38,000 nucleotides of DNA from Chloroflexota bacterium (GTDB taxonomy: Bacteria; Chloroflexota; Dehalococcoidia; UBA2979). The notes under the pieces were generated by a model. The model did no database searches. It saw nothing but the letters and a program-made list of their open reading frames with translations, and was not told the DNA's origin. Each line of letters opens with the position of its first letter. Position 1 is the stretch's first letter. A program made the position numbers and the translations under genes. The stretch lies in contig CANIRU010000010.1 in assembly GCA_947470025.1 (NCBI GenBank), forward strand, positions 1-38,000, written 5' to 3'. Of the stretch, positions 17,141 through 24,889 are shown piece by piece.

Positions 17141-17173
17141 GCGGGTCGCATGCGGGTCGCATGCGGGTCGCAT
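17141..17173. repeat. Three perfect 11-bp tandem repeats upstream of phnC
   Basis: GCGGGTCGCAT occurs three times head to tail, followed by a partial copy GCGGTTGG. On the operon strand this reads ATGCGACCCGC repeated three times, from 22 to 54 bases before the phnC ATG. The 11-bp period equals that of direct-repeat operators of OmpR/PhoB-type regulators, and such a regulator is encoded divergently next door. It could alternatively be slippage expansion of no function. Confidence 0.6.
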
Positions 17174-17325
17174 GCGGTTGGTAGACGGGACGCGGGGAAG
17201 GTCGTCGCCGCCTGATGAGGAGACTAGGGAGAACCCTGTGTCCCGAAGTGAAGGCCGCGATCGGGGATCAACAAACTCTCGTTAAGGGGGTGAGCGACTC
17301 AAGGGCCACACGAGATTCAGTGGAT

Positions 17326-17354
17326 CGCGTTGCAATCTCGTCGAAGCAAACGCG
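17326..17354. promoter_or_regulatory. Imperfect inverted repeat upstream of the response-regulator gene
   Basis: CGCGTTGC at 17326-17333 and GCAAACGCG at 17346-17354 form an inverted repeat with one base missing in the left arm, separated by 12 bases. It lies 61-89 bases before the regulator GTG in the divergent phnC/regulator gap. It could be an operator or a weak hairpin; no clear -35/-10 pair is seen beside it. Confidence 0.25.
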
Positions 17355-17414
17355 ACCTTAATCAGCACCGGCCGAGCGGCGTTGATACTCGGCGCGGACG
17401 ACAAAGGAGTCGCT

Positions 17415-18176
17415 GTGTCGACAATGCTGGTCGTAGAGGACGACAGGACGATTGCGGAAGTCGTCGCGTACCAGCTCCAGCGCGAAGGGCACCGGGCGAC
17501 GATCGCGTCCGATGGCATCGAGGCCCTCGAGCGGCTGCGGGAAGCGGCCTACGACCTCGTCATCCTCGACCTCATGTTGCCGCGGCTGTCGGGGCTCGAC
17601 GTGCTCCGGATGCTCCGGCGTGACTCCGCCACCCCCGTCATCATCCTGAGCGCACGCGACGGAGATGCCGACCAGGTCGCCGCGCTCGATCTCGGCGCGG
17701 ACGACTACATCACCAAGCCGTTCTCGATCCGCCAGCTCCTCGCACGCGTCGCCGCGATCCTGCGGCGGCGCGCCCCCGCGCCGCTCGATGCGATCGCGGC
17801 ATCTGACGCCGAGTGCGAGATCGTGATCGACGAGGAGAGCCACGAGGTGCGCAAGCGTGGGGAGGTCATCCCACTCGCACCGAAGGAGTTCGAGCTGCTC
17901 GCGTTCCTCGCGCGCCGCCCGAACCAGGTGTGCTCACGCGACGCCGCGCTGAACGCCGTATGGGGCTACGGCTACGAGGGCGAGACACGCACCGTGGACG
18001 TCCACATCCACTGGCTCCGTCGCAAGCTCGAGGACGACCCCGCACAACCGCGCTACCTCGTCACCGTCCGCCAGTACGGCTACAAGTTCGTCGCACGGCC
18101 CGCGTGTGAGGACCAGGGCGCCCGGGCCGCACATGCTGAGGCACTCGTCCCGCACGAGGAGGCACCGGCCTCCTGA
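17415..18176 (+). CDS. OmpR/PhoB-family response regulator, orphan
   Basis: A 253-residue DNA-binding response regulator. The receiver domain (about 4-118) has acidic EDD at 8-10, phospho-acceptor Asp52 in ILDLMLP, and Lys101 in DYITKPF. A winged-helix output domain (about 140-230) contains LAPKEFELLAFLARRPNQV and RTVDVHIHWLRRKLEDDP, then VRQYGYKF. GTG 17415 is used because AAAGGAG is five bases upstream. No histidine kinase gene is adjacent, so the partner is elsewhere. Divergent placement from phnC makes control of the phn operon, probably by phosphate starvation as for PhoB/PhoP, the natural inference. A 20-residue acidic tail follows the output domain. Confidence 0.92.
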   Translation: MSTMLVVEDDRTIAEVVAYQLQREGHRATIASDGIEALERLREAAYDLVILDLMLPRLSGLDVLRMLRRDSATPVIILSARDGDADQVAALDLGADDYITKPFSIRQLLARVAAILRRRAPAPLDAIAASDAECEIVIDEESHEVRKRGEVIPLAPKEFELLAFLARRPNQVCSRDAALNAVWGYGYEGETRTVDVHIHWLRRKLEDDPAQPRYLVTVRQYGYKFVARPACEDQGARAAHAEALVPHEEAPAS

Positions 18177-18210
18177 GCCCAGACCGCGTCACCGCGTGCA
18201 TCTGGGCTTC
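18177..18210. terminator. Hairpin between convergent genes
   Basis: GCCCAGA at 18177-18183 pairs with TCTGGGC at 18201-18207, followed by the pyrimidine-rich TTCTGTCTCC. It begins directly after the response-regulator stop and lies before the convergent chimeric ORF stop. The seven-bp stem with a 17-base loop is modest, so a Rho-independent role is only likely. Confidence 0.45.
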
Positions 18211-18225
18211 TGTCTCCGCTCGCCG

Positions 18226-19170
18226 TTAGCGCGCGGGGTCCACGCTGGAGAGCGCGAGGTCGGCGCCGTGCCGCAGGGTGCGAATCGCGATCACCTTCGG
18301 CCATGCGAAGCGGCGCATGAACCCCGGCTCGGTGGGCTGCGGCCCGTCGAGGGATGAGAGCAGCGCCTTCATCCCGGACTGACCCGCTACGACCCCCGCA
18401 ATCGCGGCGCTGAACGATCGGAACGAGCCCCCGTCGCACGCCACGAAGGAGATCGCCGGCGTGCCCGCGAGCGCCACCACCGTGCCAACGCCGCCCGGCA
18501 CGATGGTGAGCACGTCACGCGGGACGCCTGCCTCGTGCAGCGCCTGGACCACGGGAAGCAGCGCAGGCGAGTCGACGAGGGCGACCGCATTCCCCGCGAG
18601 CAGCGGCGCCACCAGCCACCACACCGCGCCAGTGCCGTTCGCAGACACGACGCCAACGCCACGCGGCGTGTCGTAGCGCATCCGCGTGTCCTGCCCCGCG
18701 ACCGGCACCGTGGACGCGGGCGCTCCGATCTCCGCAACTGCGCGCCCTACAGCCTCGATCAGCACTGCCGCGAGGGGCCGGTCGTCGCGACCGAGCACCT
18801 CCGCCGCCCGCTCCACCGTCGCCACGCGCTCCTCGAGCGGCGCGTCCCACGGCAGGATCGCCAGGCGCGGAGCCTCGGCGGCCGGGGCCACGTCGCCCCC
18901 GTCCGCCGGGGGCGTGACGGTGACCACAATCTCCGCAGGCTTCGGATTGCGGAACTCGTTCGGCATGACCGCTTTCGTCGTGAGCAAGCGCGAGCACGAG
19001 ACGTTGCGCCCGTCACGCACGAGAGCGACTGCCGCGCGGGTGACCTCCGGGGTGATGAAGTTGAGCGTGCCGAACTGGTCGTCCGCGCCCCAGCGTCCCC
19101 AGTTGCTCAGCCGCTGCCGGTACGCGGCGTACTCCTCCTGCGTGGGGATCGTGCGCTCGGCATAGCCCAT
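18226..19170 (-). CDS. Chimeric ORF: cyclase-family N-terminus joined to truncated aldehyde-dehydrogenase-like region
   Basis: The 314-residue ORF has two unrelated halves. Residues 1-66 (SNWGRWGADDQFGTLNFITP, then VRDGRNVS) match the N-terminus of the cyclase/kynurenine-formamidase-like family, but its metal motif HxGTHxD is absent. From about 100 on, ILPWDAPLEERVATVERAAEVL, DTPRGVGVVSANG, LLAGNAVALVDSP and HEAGVPRDVLTIVPG resemble the NAD-binding part of PutA-type aldehyde dehydrogenases. The end, KVIAIRTLRHGADLAL, recalls the PutA C-terminus. No catalytic Cys region is visible. It may be a fused pseudogene or a repurposed protein. No frame break occurs inside, which argues for some selection or a recent event. 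Confidence 0.6.
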   Translation of the reverse strand: MGYAERTIPTQEEYAAYRQRLSNWGRWGADDQFGTLNFITPEVTRAAVALVRDGRNVSCSRLLTTKAVMPNEFRNPKPAEIVVTVTPPADGGDVAPAAEAPRLAILPWDAPLEERVATVERAAEVLGRDDRPLAAVLIEAVGRAVAEIGAPASTVPVAGQDTRMRYDTPRGVGVVSANGTGAVWWLVAPLLAGNAVALVDSPALLPVVQALHEAGVPRDVLTIVPGGVGTVVALAGTPAISFVACDGGSFRSFSAAIAGVVAGQSGMKALLSSLDGPQPTEPGFMRRFAWPKVIAIRTLRHGADLALSSVDPAR

Positions 19171-19247
19171 GACGTTGCTCCTGCTGCCTCAGCGGTTGTC
19201 CGGCGGATGGTAGCGCACCGCCCGCGGGCCCCGCGCCGACGAGGGCG

Positions 19248-19253
19248 TAGAAT
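19248..19253 (+). promoter_or_regulatory. Possible -10 element upstream of MFS gene
   Basis: TAGAAT matches five of six bases of the sigma-70 -10 consensus and lies in the divergent gap between the chimeric ORF and the MFS gene. No good -35 hexamer is seen 17 bases upstream, so this is a weak call. Confidence 0.25.
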
Positions 19254-19283
19254 CCCCGCAGGCGACACGACGACGGAGACCCC

Positions 19284-19316
19284 ATGACGCGCGCTGCGGC
19301 ACCACGCTGGACGTAG
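19284..19316 (+). other. Ten-codon mini-ORF just before the MFS gene
   Basis: ATG at 19284 with GGAGACCCC in front starts MTRAAAPRWT and stops at 19314-19316, five bases before the GTG of the MFS gene. Its ribosome site is better than that of the MFS gene itself, so it could act as a leader peptide coupling translation. It could equally be accidental. Confidence 0.25.
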
Positions 19317-19321
19317 ATCGC

Positions 19322-20569
19322 GTGCCGCGCGCCCCCGTGCCGTGGGCAGAGGCGCTCCGCGGCCGGCTGCGGCCCATGTTCGTCGCCTTCGAGGCTCGCA
19401 ACTTCCGCTACCTCGCGCTGTCGACGCTGTCCCTGGGCATGGCGCAGTGGGCACAGCAGATCGGTCTGACCTGGCTCGCGCTCCAGCTCACCGGCTCCGC
19501 CGTCGAGGTTGGCATCGTGTCCGCCTTCTCCGCCGGCCCCGGGGTGATCGCCGCGCCGATCGGCGGTTACCTCGCGGACCGCTTCCGCCGCCGCAGCGTC
19601 CTCGTCTGGACCACGTCCGCGAGCGGCGTGCAGGCGACGATCCTCGCGGTGCTCGTAGTGACCGGTCGCATCGAGCTGTGGCAACTCTACGCCCTCGCGA
19701 TCACGGGCGGCGTGCTGCAGTCGATCACCCAGCCCGCGCGACAGGCGTTCGTCTACGACGTCTCTACGGACGAGACGTTGGCGAACGCGGTGGCGATGAA
19801 CTCCGGGATGCAGAGCCTCGCCCGGGTCGCCGGGCCGCCTGCGATCGGCGCGATGATCGTGTTCAGCACGGCGGCGCCGTTCATGTTCATGGCGTTCGCT
19901 CAACTGATCGCGATGACGCTCACGCTCCGCATCGGCACCCAGACGCGGCAGGCGCAGGCGACGCTCGGCGGCAGTCCCATCCGGCAGATCGTCGAAGGCG
20001 TACAGGCCGTCCGGCACGACCGGCGGATCCTCGGACTGATCGTGATGTGGGGGATCGTCTCGCTGATCATCTTCCCGTACGTCCCGTTCCTCGCGGTCGT
20101 GTCAAAGGACGTGCTGCATACGGGCAACGCGGGATACGGGCTGCTCGCGTCGATGGCCGGGTGGGGCGCCATCCTCGGGCTGCTGTACATGACGTGGTGG
20201 GGCGAGTTCCAGCACAAGGGCTGGGCGATGATCCTCAACTACGTCGTCTACGGCCTCGTGCTGATCGTCCTGGCGTTTTCGACGAACCTCGCGCTGTCGC
20301 TGCTGATGCTGATCCTCGCGGGCTTCTTCTCGTCGATCTCGAACACGCTGAACCAGACACTGCTCCAGTTGATCACCGACAACCATGTGCGAGGCCGAGT
20401 GATGTCGATCTGGCAGCTCTGCCAGGGCCTGCAACCGCTGGGCGCGCTGCCCATGGGCTTCCTGATCGCGTACGCGGGCCCGCAGATCGGCATCGGCGCG
20501 TTCATGGTCGCGGGCACCGCAGCAATCATCGTCTACAGCCTGGTGTGGACATCCGTCCGGCGCCTCTAG
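19322..20569 (+). CDS. MFS transporter, exporter-like (EntS/MFS_3 type)
   Basis: A 415-residue, 12-helix major facilitator protein. [31 protein letters not shown] near 25-55, [14 protein letters not shown] (loop 2-3 motif) near 81-94 and [25 protein letters not shown] near 138-162 are typical of the enterobactin-exporter-like MFS_3 group that includes drug and siderophore efflux pumps. Substrate unknown. The GTG start has no strong ribosome site. It lies 67 bases upstream of ccr on the same strand; shared transcription is possible but functional linkage is not evident. Confidence 0.85.
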   Translation: MPRAPVPWAEALRGRLRPMFVAFEARNFRYLALSTLSLGMAQWAQQIGLTWLALQLTGSAVEVGIVSAFSAGPGVIAAPIGGYLADRFRRRSVLVWTTSASGVQATILAVLVVTGRIELWQLYALAITGGVLQSITQPARQAFVYDVSTDETLANAVAMNSGMQSLARVAGPPAIGAMIVFSTAAPFMFMAFAQLIAMTLTLRIGTQTRQAQATLGGSPIRQIVEGVQAVRHDRRILGLIVMWGIVSLIIFPYVPFLAVVSKDVLHTGNAGYGLLASMAGWGAILGLLYMTWWGEFQHKGWAMILNYVVYGLVLIVLAFSTNLALSLLMLILAGFFSSISNTLNQTLLQLITDNHVRGRVMSIWQLCQGLQPLGALPMGFLIAYAGPQIGIGAFMVAGTAAIIVYSLVWTSVRRL

Positions 20570-20636
20570 CGCATCGAGCCTCGCGCCTTGCGGCGCGCAC
20601 GCACCACATGTATCAACGACAGGGGAGGCCGCCACC

Positions 20637-21929
20637 GTGCGCCTCGCCACCGCGACTGACGAGGGGAACCCGATGCCCGACGTGAAAGACCTGTACGACC
20701 TCGGCGAGACGCCGCCGCTGGGCCACGTGCCCGCGAAGATGCACGCCTCCGTCATCCGCGCATCGCGCTTCGGCGAGCCGTTGCAGGCGTTCCAGAGTGA
20801 GGTCGTCGACACGCCCTCGATCGGCCCGAAGCAGGTGCTGGTCTGGGTGATGGCCGCGGGGGTGAACTACAACAACGTCTGGGCCGCCCTCGGCAAGCCG
20901 GTGGACGTGATCGCCACGCGCAACCGTGCGGGTGAGACGGAGGGCTTCCACATCGGCGGCTCGGACGCCTCGGGCATCGTGTGGGCGATCGGCGACCAGG
21001 TCAGCAACGTGAAGGTCGGCGACGAGGTCGTCCTCGGCTTCGGCATGTGGGACGAGGACGCGCCGGACATCCAGGCCGGCGCCGACCCCACCACCTCCGT
21101 CACCAACAAGATCTGGGGCTACGAGACGAACTTCGGCTCGTTCGCGCAGTTCACGCGCGTCAACTACACCCAGTGCTACCCGAAGCCGAAGCAGCTCACG
21201 TGGGAGGCCGCAGGGGCGTACATGCTCGTCGGCACGACCGCCTACCGGATGCTGATGGGCTGGGAGCCGCACACCGTCCGCGAGAACGACGCCGTGCTGA
21301 TCTGGGGCGGCTCGGGCGGCATCGGCAGCATGGCGATCCAGCTGACCAAGGCCTTCGGCGGCATCCCGATCGCCGTGGTGTCCGAGGAGTCGAAGTACGA
21401 GTTCTGCTACCAGATGGGCGCGAAGGGCGTCATCAACCGCAAGGACCCCGCGTTCACGCACTGGGGGCGGCTCCCCGACCTCGATGACCAGGTGGCGTTC
21501 GGCGAGTGGATGAAGGGCGCCCGCGCGTTCGGCGCGAAGTTCTGGGAAGTCCTCGGGGAGCGACGCGCTCCGCGCATCGTGTTCGAGCACCCCGGTGAGT
21601 CCACCATCCCGACCTCGACGTTCCTCGTCGACAACGGCGGCATGGTCGTGATCTGCGCCGGCACCAGCGGCTACAACGCGGACGTCGACCTGCGCTACCT
21701 GTGGATGCGCCAGAAGCGCCTCCAGGGCTCGCACTGCGCGAACGTCGAGCAGAGCACCGCGCTCAACGACATGGTCGCCGCCGGACAGATCGACCCCGTC
21801 CTGTCGAGGACCTTCCCCTTCGACGGCATCGGCGAGGCGCACCAGCTCATGCACGAGAACCGCCACCCAGCGGGCAACATGGCCATCCTCGTCAACGCGA
21901 CGCGCGAGGGCATGACCACCCTCGAATAG
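20637..21929 (+). CDS. ccr: Crotonyl-CoA carboxylase/reductase
   Basis: A 430-residue medium-chain dehydrogenase-fold enzyme that reductively carboxylates crotonyl-CoA to ethylmalonyl-CoA with NADPH and CO2. [11 protein letters not shown] near 76-86, [15 protein letters not shown] near 158-172 and [11 protein letters not shown] near 362-372 are Ccr signatures. By motif alignment Asn79, Tyr162-Glu163 and His366 correspond to the CO2-site residues described for Kitasatospora Ccr (Asn81, Phe170-Glu171, His365), with Phe replaced by Tyr. NADPH-site [13 protein letters not shown] lies near 223-235. GTG 20637 has GGGGAGG upstream; ATG 20673, preceded by GAGGGGA, is a real alternative. The gene suggests an ethylmalonyl-CoA pathway or ethylmalonyl-CoA supply. 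A strong terminator follows. Confidence 0.93.
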   Translation: MRLATATDEGNPMPDVKDLYDLGETPPLGHVPAKMHASVIRASRFGEPLQAFQSEVVDTPSIGPKQVLVWVMAAGVNYNNVWAALGKPVDVIATRNRAGETEGFHIGGSDASGIVWAIGDQVSNVKVGDEVVLGFGMWDEDAPDIQAGADPTTSVTNKIWGYETNFGSFAQFTRVNYTQCYPKPKQLTWEAAGAYMLVGTTAYRMLMGWEPHTVRENDAVLIWGGSGGIGSMAIQLTKAFGGIPIAVVSEESKYEFCYQMGAKGVINRKDPAFTHWGRLPDLDDQVAFGEWMKGARAFGAKFWEVLGERRAPRIVFEHPGESTIPTSTFLVDNGGMVVICAGTSGYNADVDLRYLWMRQKRLQGSHCANVEQSTALNDMVAAGQIDPVLSRTFPFDGIGEAHQLMHENRHPAGNMAILVNATREGMTTLE

Positions 21930-21952
21930 GCGCTGCGTTAACTCACTCGACG

Positions 21953-21994
21953 GGACACGGAACGGCCCGCCGATTGGCGGGCCGTTCTGTGTCC
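21953..21994. terminator. Strong bidirectional hairpin after ccr
   Basis: A 19-bp stem (GGACACGGAACGGCCCGCC against GGCGGGCCGTTCTGTGTCC, one G-T pair) with a GATT loop, between the convergent ccr and RTX-like genes. There is no long T tract, but stem strength and position make a shared terminator very likely. Confidence 0.85.
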
Positions 21995-22018
21995 TGCTCG
22001 ACCTGGCGCGCTTCGGCG

Positions 22019-22498
22019 CTAGGGCATGTAGACGAGCGTCTCGCACGCGTTGCTCGCCGGGTTGTCGTTCTGCCGGTAGTAGCACGTGTCCGTGTTGTTA
22101 CCCCCGTTGAAGCTGTTGTTCGCGTACTTCCCGCCGATGAGCACGTCGTTCCCGGCGCCGCCGTCGAGCGCATTGGTGATCGAGCTGCTGGCCCCACTCG
22201 CGATGATGCAGTCCGTACCGCCGCCGCCTGCGAGCGTCTGGTTGCGCGAGCCGTTGCCGATGATCAGCTCCGCGGCGTTCGTGCCTGTGCCGCTGGCGCC
22301 GGTGACGACGATCATGCTGGTCAGCGTGAGTCCAGCGCACTGAGCCGGCTTGAACTTGTTCGCGCCGATCTGCGTGCTGTCCACGACGCGCTTCGCGCCG
22401 GCCATCGTCGGGATGCTGACCGAGGCGGCATACGCCGGCATGACCGCGTTCGCGCCGAGGAAGACCAACGCCGCGAGGATGAGGATGCGTACCCGCAC
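22019..22498 (-). CDS. Secreted RTX-like calcium-binding protein
   Basis: A 159-residue exported protein. The first 25 residues form a Sec signal with cleavage expected after PAYA (position 24). The mature part is Gly/Asn/Ser-rich and contains nonapeptide-like turns: LAGGGGTDCIIASG and LDGGAGNDVLIGGKYANNSFNGGNNTD, close to the RTX GGxGxDxLx consensus that binds Ca2+ in a parallel beta roll. Cys residues (in AQCAG, TDCII, DTCYY, NACET) could form disulfides. GTG 22498 follows the peptidase gene after two bases, so it is the last gene of the three-gene secretion operon. Role, perhaps adhesive or surface-layer, is inference. Confidence 0.75.
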   Translation of the reverse strand: MRVRILILAALVFLGANAVMPAYAASVSIPTMAGAKRVVDSTQIGANKFKPAQCAGLTLTSMIVVTGASGTGTNAAELIIGNGSRNQTLAGGGGTDCIIASGASSSITNALDGGAGNDVLIGGKYANNSFNGGNNTDTCYYRQNDNPASNACETLVYMP

Positions 22499-22500
22499 GA

Positions 22501-24150
22501 TTAGGCCTCGACTCGCTCGGCTTCGTGAGCCGTGACGACCGCGGGGACGATCCAGTAGACGTAGGTCTCGGACATCGCGCGGACGAAGTAGACGTGGATG
22601 TCGCCGTCCAGCATGTGGCCAATGGTCGTGCCCTCAGCGGCGGCAACCGTCTGCAGGTCCTGGAAGCGCTTCACGAACACCGCGGACTCCGGGACCGGGC
22701 TGCCTTCCGCCACGTCCACCATCTGGTTCGCGTAGCGGACGCGGATGCGGTCCGCCTCGCCCATGCGGGACAGCATCAGCGTCGACACCGCGCCGAGGAC
22801 CAGCACCAGCGTCGAGACGCCGATGGCAATCGCGGCCGCCTGCGGCAGTTCCCGGTACTCGAACGACAGGCCGGTCATCGGGACGACCAGGTGCCGTTCT
22901 GTCTCGCCGGTCACCTTTACGGTCGGCTTCTCGTCGAGCGAGAGCGCCGTCTTGCCGACGGTGGAGTCCAGCGACATCACGCGGTTGTTCATCGAGAACT
23001 GCATCGTCTGCTCGACGTCGCGCTCAAACGGGACGCCCGCCGTCGTGCCGGTCGCGTGAACCTTCGCGAAGACGCGCAGGGTGTAGGTGGTCAGGCCTTC
23101 CTGGATCTTCAAGGCCTGCTCCATCTGGGAGGCCAGCGCGTTCACCTGGTCCATGGAAAGGGTGCCCGTGCCGTGGAGGTTGCCCGTGAACGGGGTCTCC
23201 GCGCGCAGCGTGATCTCACGCTGCCACCCCGTCTCGTGACGAAGCTGCGCGACCAGGCTGTAGGTGCCCGCGACGTTCTTCGGCGCGACGTGGCCGTCGC
23301 CCTCGGCCAGCTGGTAGTCGTAACCGATGTCCACGCTGCGGGTCGCGCCGCGGATGATCGGCTGCGGGGCGACGATGCGGTTGCCGTCGTACAGGCCGAC
23401 CGGCGCGTCGCCGGAGTAGTTCAGCTCACCGTGCTCGGCGAAGGCGACCGCCGTCGAGGACGGCGTCGTGTAGCCCTGGCGTTCGACCAGCATCAGCAGC
23501 CCGGCGGCACCGACGATGGCGATGGCCGCCGCGGTCGCGATCTGGCTGCCGGTCGGGTGCGAGAAGGCGAAGACCTCGAGGCCGTGCGTCGCGGCGGGGG
23601 TGCCGATCGGGCGGCGCACGCGGCGCATGCCGCGGCGGATCCGCTTCGAGGAGGCGGCGCCGGCCAGCATCGTGACCAGCGTGATGGCAATCACGACCTT
23701 GGGGTTGGCCGCGTACTGGAGGTAGGTGATGCCGTTCGGCACCGTGAAGGAGAGGCCACCGACGACCTCGTTGTACGCCGGGCGGTAGGGGTCGACCGTT
23801 GTGCGGTTGTCTCCCTGGAAGGTCAGGCGGCTGCCGTCGTCGCCGATGACGCGGTGAATGACGACGCCGAGCTCCGGGCTGCGGTACGCCGCCACGTCGC
23901 CCACGCTCGGGCGACCGTCGTTGCTGACGAACGCGATGTCGCCGCGGTGCATGCCGGGCTCCATCGAATTGCCGTTGACGACCAGCATCGTGAGCTGGCC
24001 GCCCAGGGCGGGGGGCGCGAAGGCCACCCAGAGTGCGGCCGTGAGCAGCAGGGAGAACCCCACGCCCAGCGTCTTCAGGAGAGTCCGACCGCCAATGGTT
24101 CGGCGCGCAGCGCCTGCGGGAGCAGTACCGGGAGTGTCGTTGTAGGTCAC
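22501..24150 (-). CDS. SipW-type signal peptidase I fused to a DUF5305-like region
   Basis: A 549-residue membrane protein. Residues 1-165 form an archaeal/ER/SipW-type signal peptidase I: membrane helix about 27-49, GNSMEPGMHRGD with nucleophile Ser62, VIHRVI with His99 replacing the usual Lys, and FQGDNR. After two further hydrophobic segments, a long extracytoplasmic region (about 235-440) and a last membrane helix near 443-465 resemble the DUF5305 architecture known mainly from archaea. A cytoplasmic tail of about 80 residues follows. GTG 24150 has GAGGTAG upstream. It is flanked by two exported proteins, which are its likely substrates. The extra domain may hold or present the cargo (inference). 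Confidence 0.8.
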   Translation of the reverse strand: MTYNDTPGTAPAGAARRTIGGRTLLKTLGVGFSLLLTAALWVAFAPPALGGQLTMLVVNGNSMEPGMHRGDIAFVSNDGRPSVGDVAAYRSPELGVVIHRVIGDDGSRLTFQGDNRTTVDPYRPAYNEVVGGLSFTVPNGITYLQYAANPKVVIAITLVTMLAGAASSKRIRRGMRRVRRPIGTPAATHGLEVFAFSHPTGSQIATAAAIAIVGAAGLLMLVERQGYTTPSSTAVAFAEHGELNYSGDAPVGLYDGNRIVAPQPIIRGATRSVDIGYDYQLAEGDGHVAPKNVAGTYSLVAQLRHETGWQREITLRAETPFTGNLHGTGTLSMDQVNALASQMEQALKIQEGLTTYTLRVFAKVHATGTTAGVPFERDVEQTMQFSMNNRVMSLDSTVGKTALSLDEKPTVKVTGETERHLVVPMTGLSFEYRELPQAAAIAIGVSTLVLVLGAVSTLMLSRMGEADRIRVRYANQMVDVAEGSPVPESAVFVKRFQDLQTVAAAEGTTIGHMLDGDIHVYFVRAMSETYVYWIVPAVVTAHEAERVEA

Positions 24151-24217
24151 GATCTACCTCGATCCTTGCGTCCCGCAGGACACGCCAATCTATCGGTCGG
24201 AAACGTCGGTTCCGGGC

Positions 24218-24613
24218 TTACTGGACCAGGAGCACGTCGAAGGTGGTGGTGCCGCTGACCGTCTCGCCCAGCGTGCTGCCGTTGTTGCAGTTGATGGTCC
24301 ACGGGCTCACCGATCCCGTGATGCTGCAGCTCTTGTACGCGCTGGAGAGCTTCACCTTGGCCGTGCCCGGGATGACCGCGCCGGTCGCCGTGAACGAGAC
24401 CGAGTCGATGTTCGCCGCGTTCGTGGCGTTCAGCGTGTAGGACGGGGCCGAGATGGTGTACCCGGATACCGCCTGCGAGTTCTGACCGGCGACGTTCGTC
24501 GCGGCGTTGAAGGTGTTCGACGTCGCGAACGCCGAGGTGCCGAGCGACAGCACGCCGATGCCGACCACTGCGGGCAGGAGACCGATGCGGCCGAAGATGT
24601 TGAGCAGGGACAT
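24218..24613 (-). CDS. Small exported protein, candidate SipW-type peptidase substrate
   Basis: A 131-residue protein with a long N-terminal hydrophobic segment (LPAVVGIGVLSLGTSAFATS) resembling TasA/CalY-type signals cleaved by SipW peptidases. The mature part is Ser/Thr/Asn/Ala-rich, beta-prone, with one cysteine pair (SCSITGSV...INCNN). ATG 24613 is preceded by GGAGG. It is the first gene of the operon, 67 bases before the peptidase gene, the arrangement expected for a dedicated substrate. By analogy with TasA it could form surface fibres, but no direct homology is visible. Confidence 0.7.
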   Translation of the reverse strand: MSLLNIFGRIGLLPAVVGIGVLSLGTSAFATSNTFNAATNVAGQNSQAVSGYTISAPSYTLNATNAANIDSVSFTATGAVIPGTAKVKLSSAYKSCSITGSVSPWTINCNNGSTLGETVSGTTTFDVLLVQ

Positions 24614-24889
24614 GGGGGCTTCCTCCGAAAGATTGGTGCAGCGGTTGCTGCTTCGATAGTCAGAACATTACGGATGGGGTGCCTCGATGCTTCGGATGGT
24701 CGGGGTAGTCCCCCCGTGCACCTGAATGAAGATCGAGTAGAGGCGGGTAGTGAAAGCCTTCACTCAGGGTTGATTCGCGTCTCGATCGACTCGAAACGCC
24801 GCTCGCCCGGGCGTGCGGGTCGAGCATCGCCCGCGCATCTGCGAAGATGCGGGCGCCACACCGGTAGACACGGCTGCGAGGAGCACGAC
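24614..24889. promoter_or_regulatory. Divergent promoter region with hairpins
   Basis: This 276-base gap separates the divergent secretion operon and enoyl-CoA hydratase gene and must hold both promoters. Visible structures are CGGGG-tagt-CCCCG at 24701-24716 and a bulged hairpin GCCCGCgcATCT...AGATGCGGGC at 24829-24854, 35 bases before the hydratase ATG. I found no confident -35/-10 pair. Confidence 0.4.

Noticed and set aside
17120-17173. N-terminal extension of PhnC in the track ORF
   Set aside because: It would be encoded by the 11-bp repeat and has no homology; a good ribosome site precedes ATG 17119.
17141-17173. CRISPR-like tandem repeats
   Set aside because: The units are 11 bp and directly adjacent without spacers, and no cas gene is present.
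22525-24258. 577-aa plus-strand ORF
   Set aside because: Antisense to the signal peptidase gene, which shows clear motifs and ribosome site.
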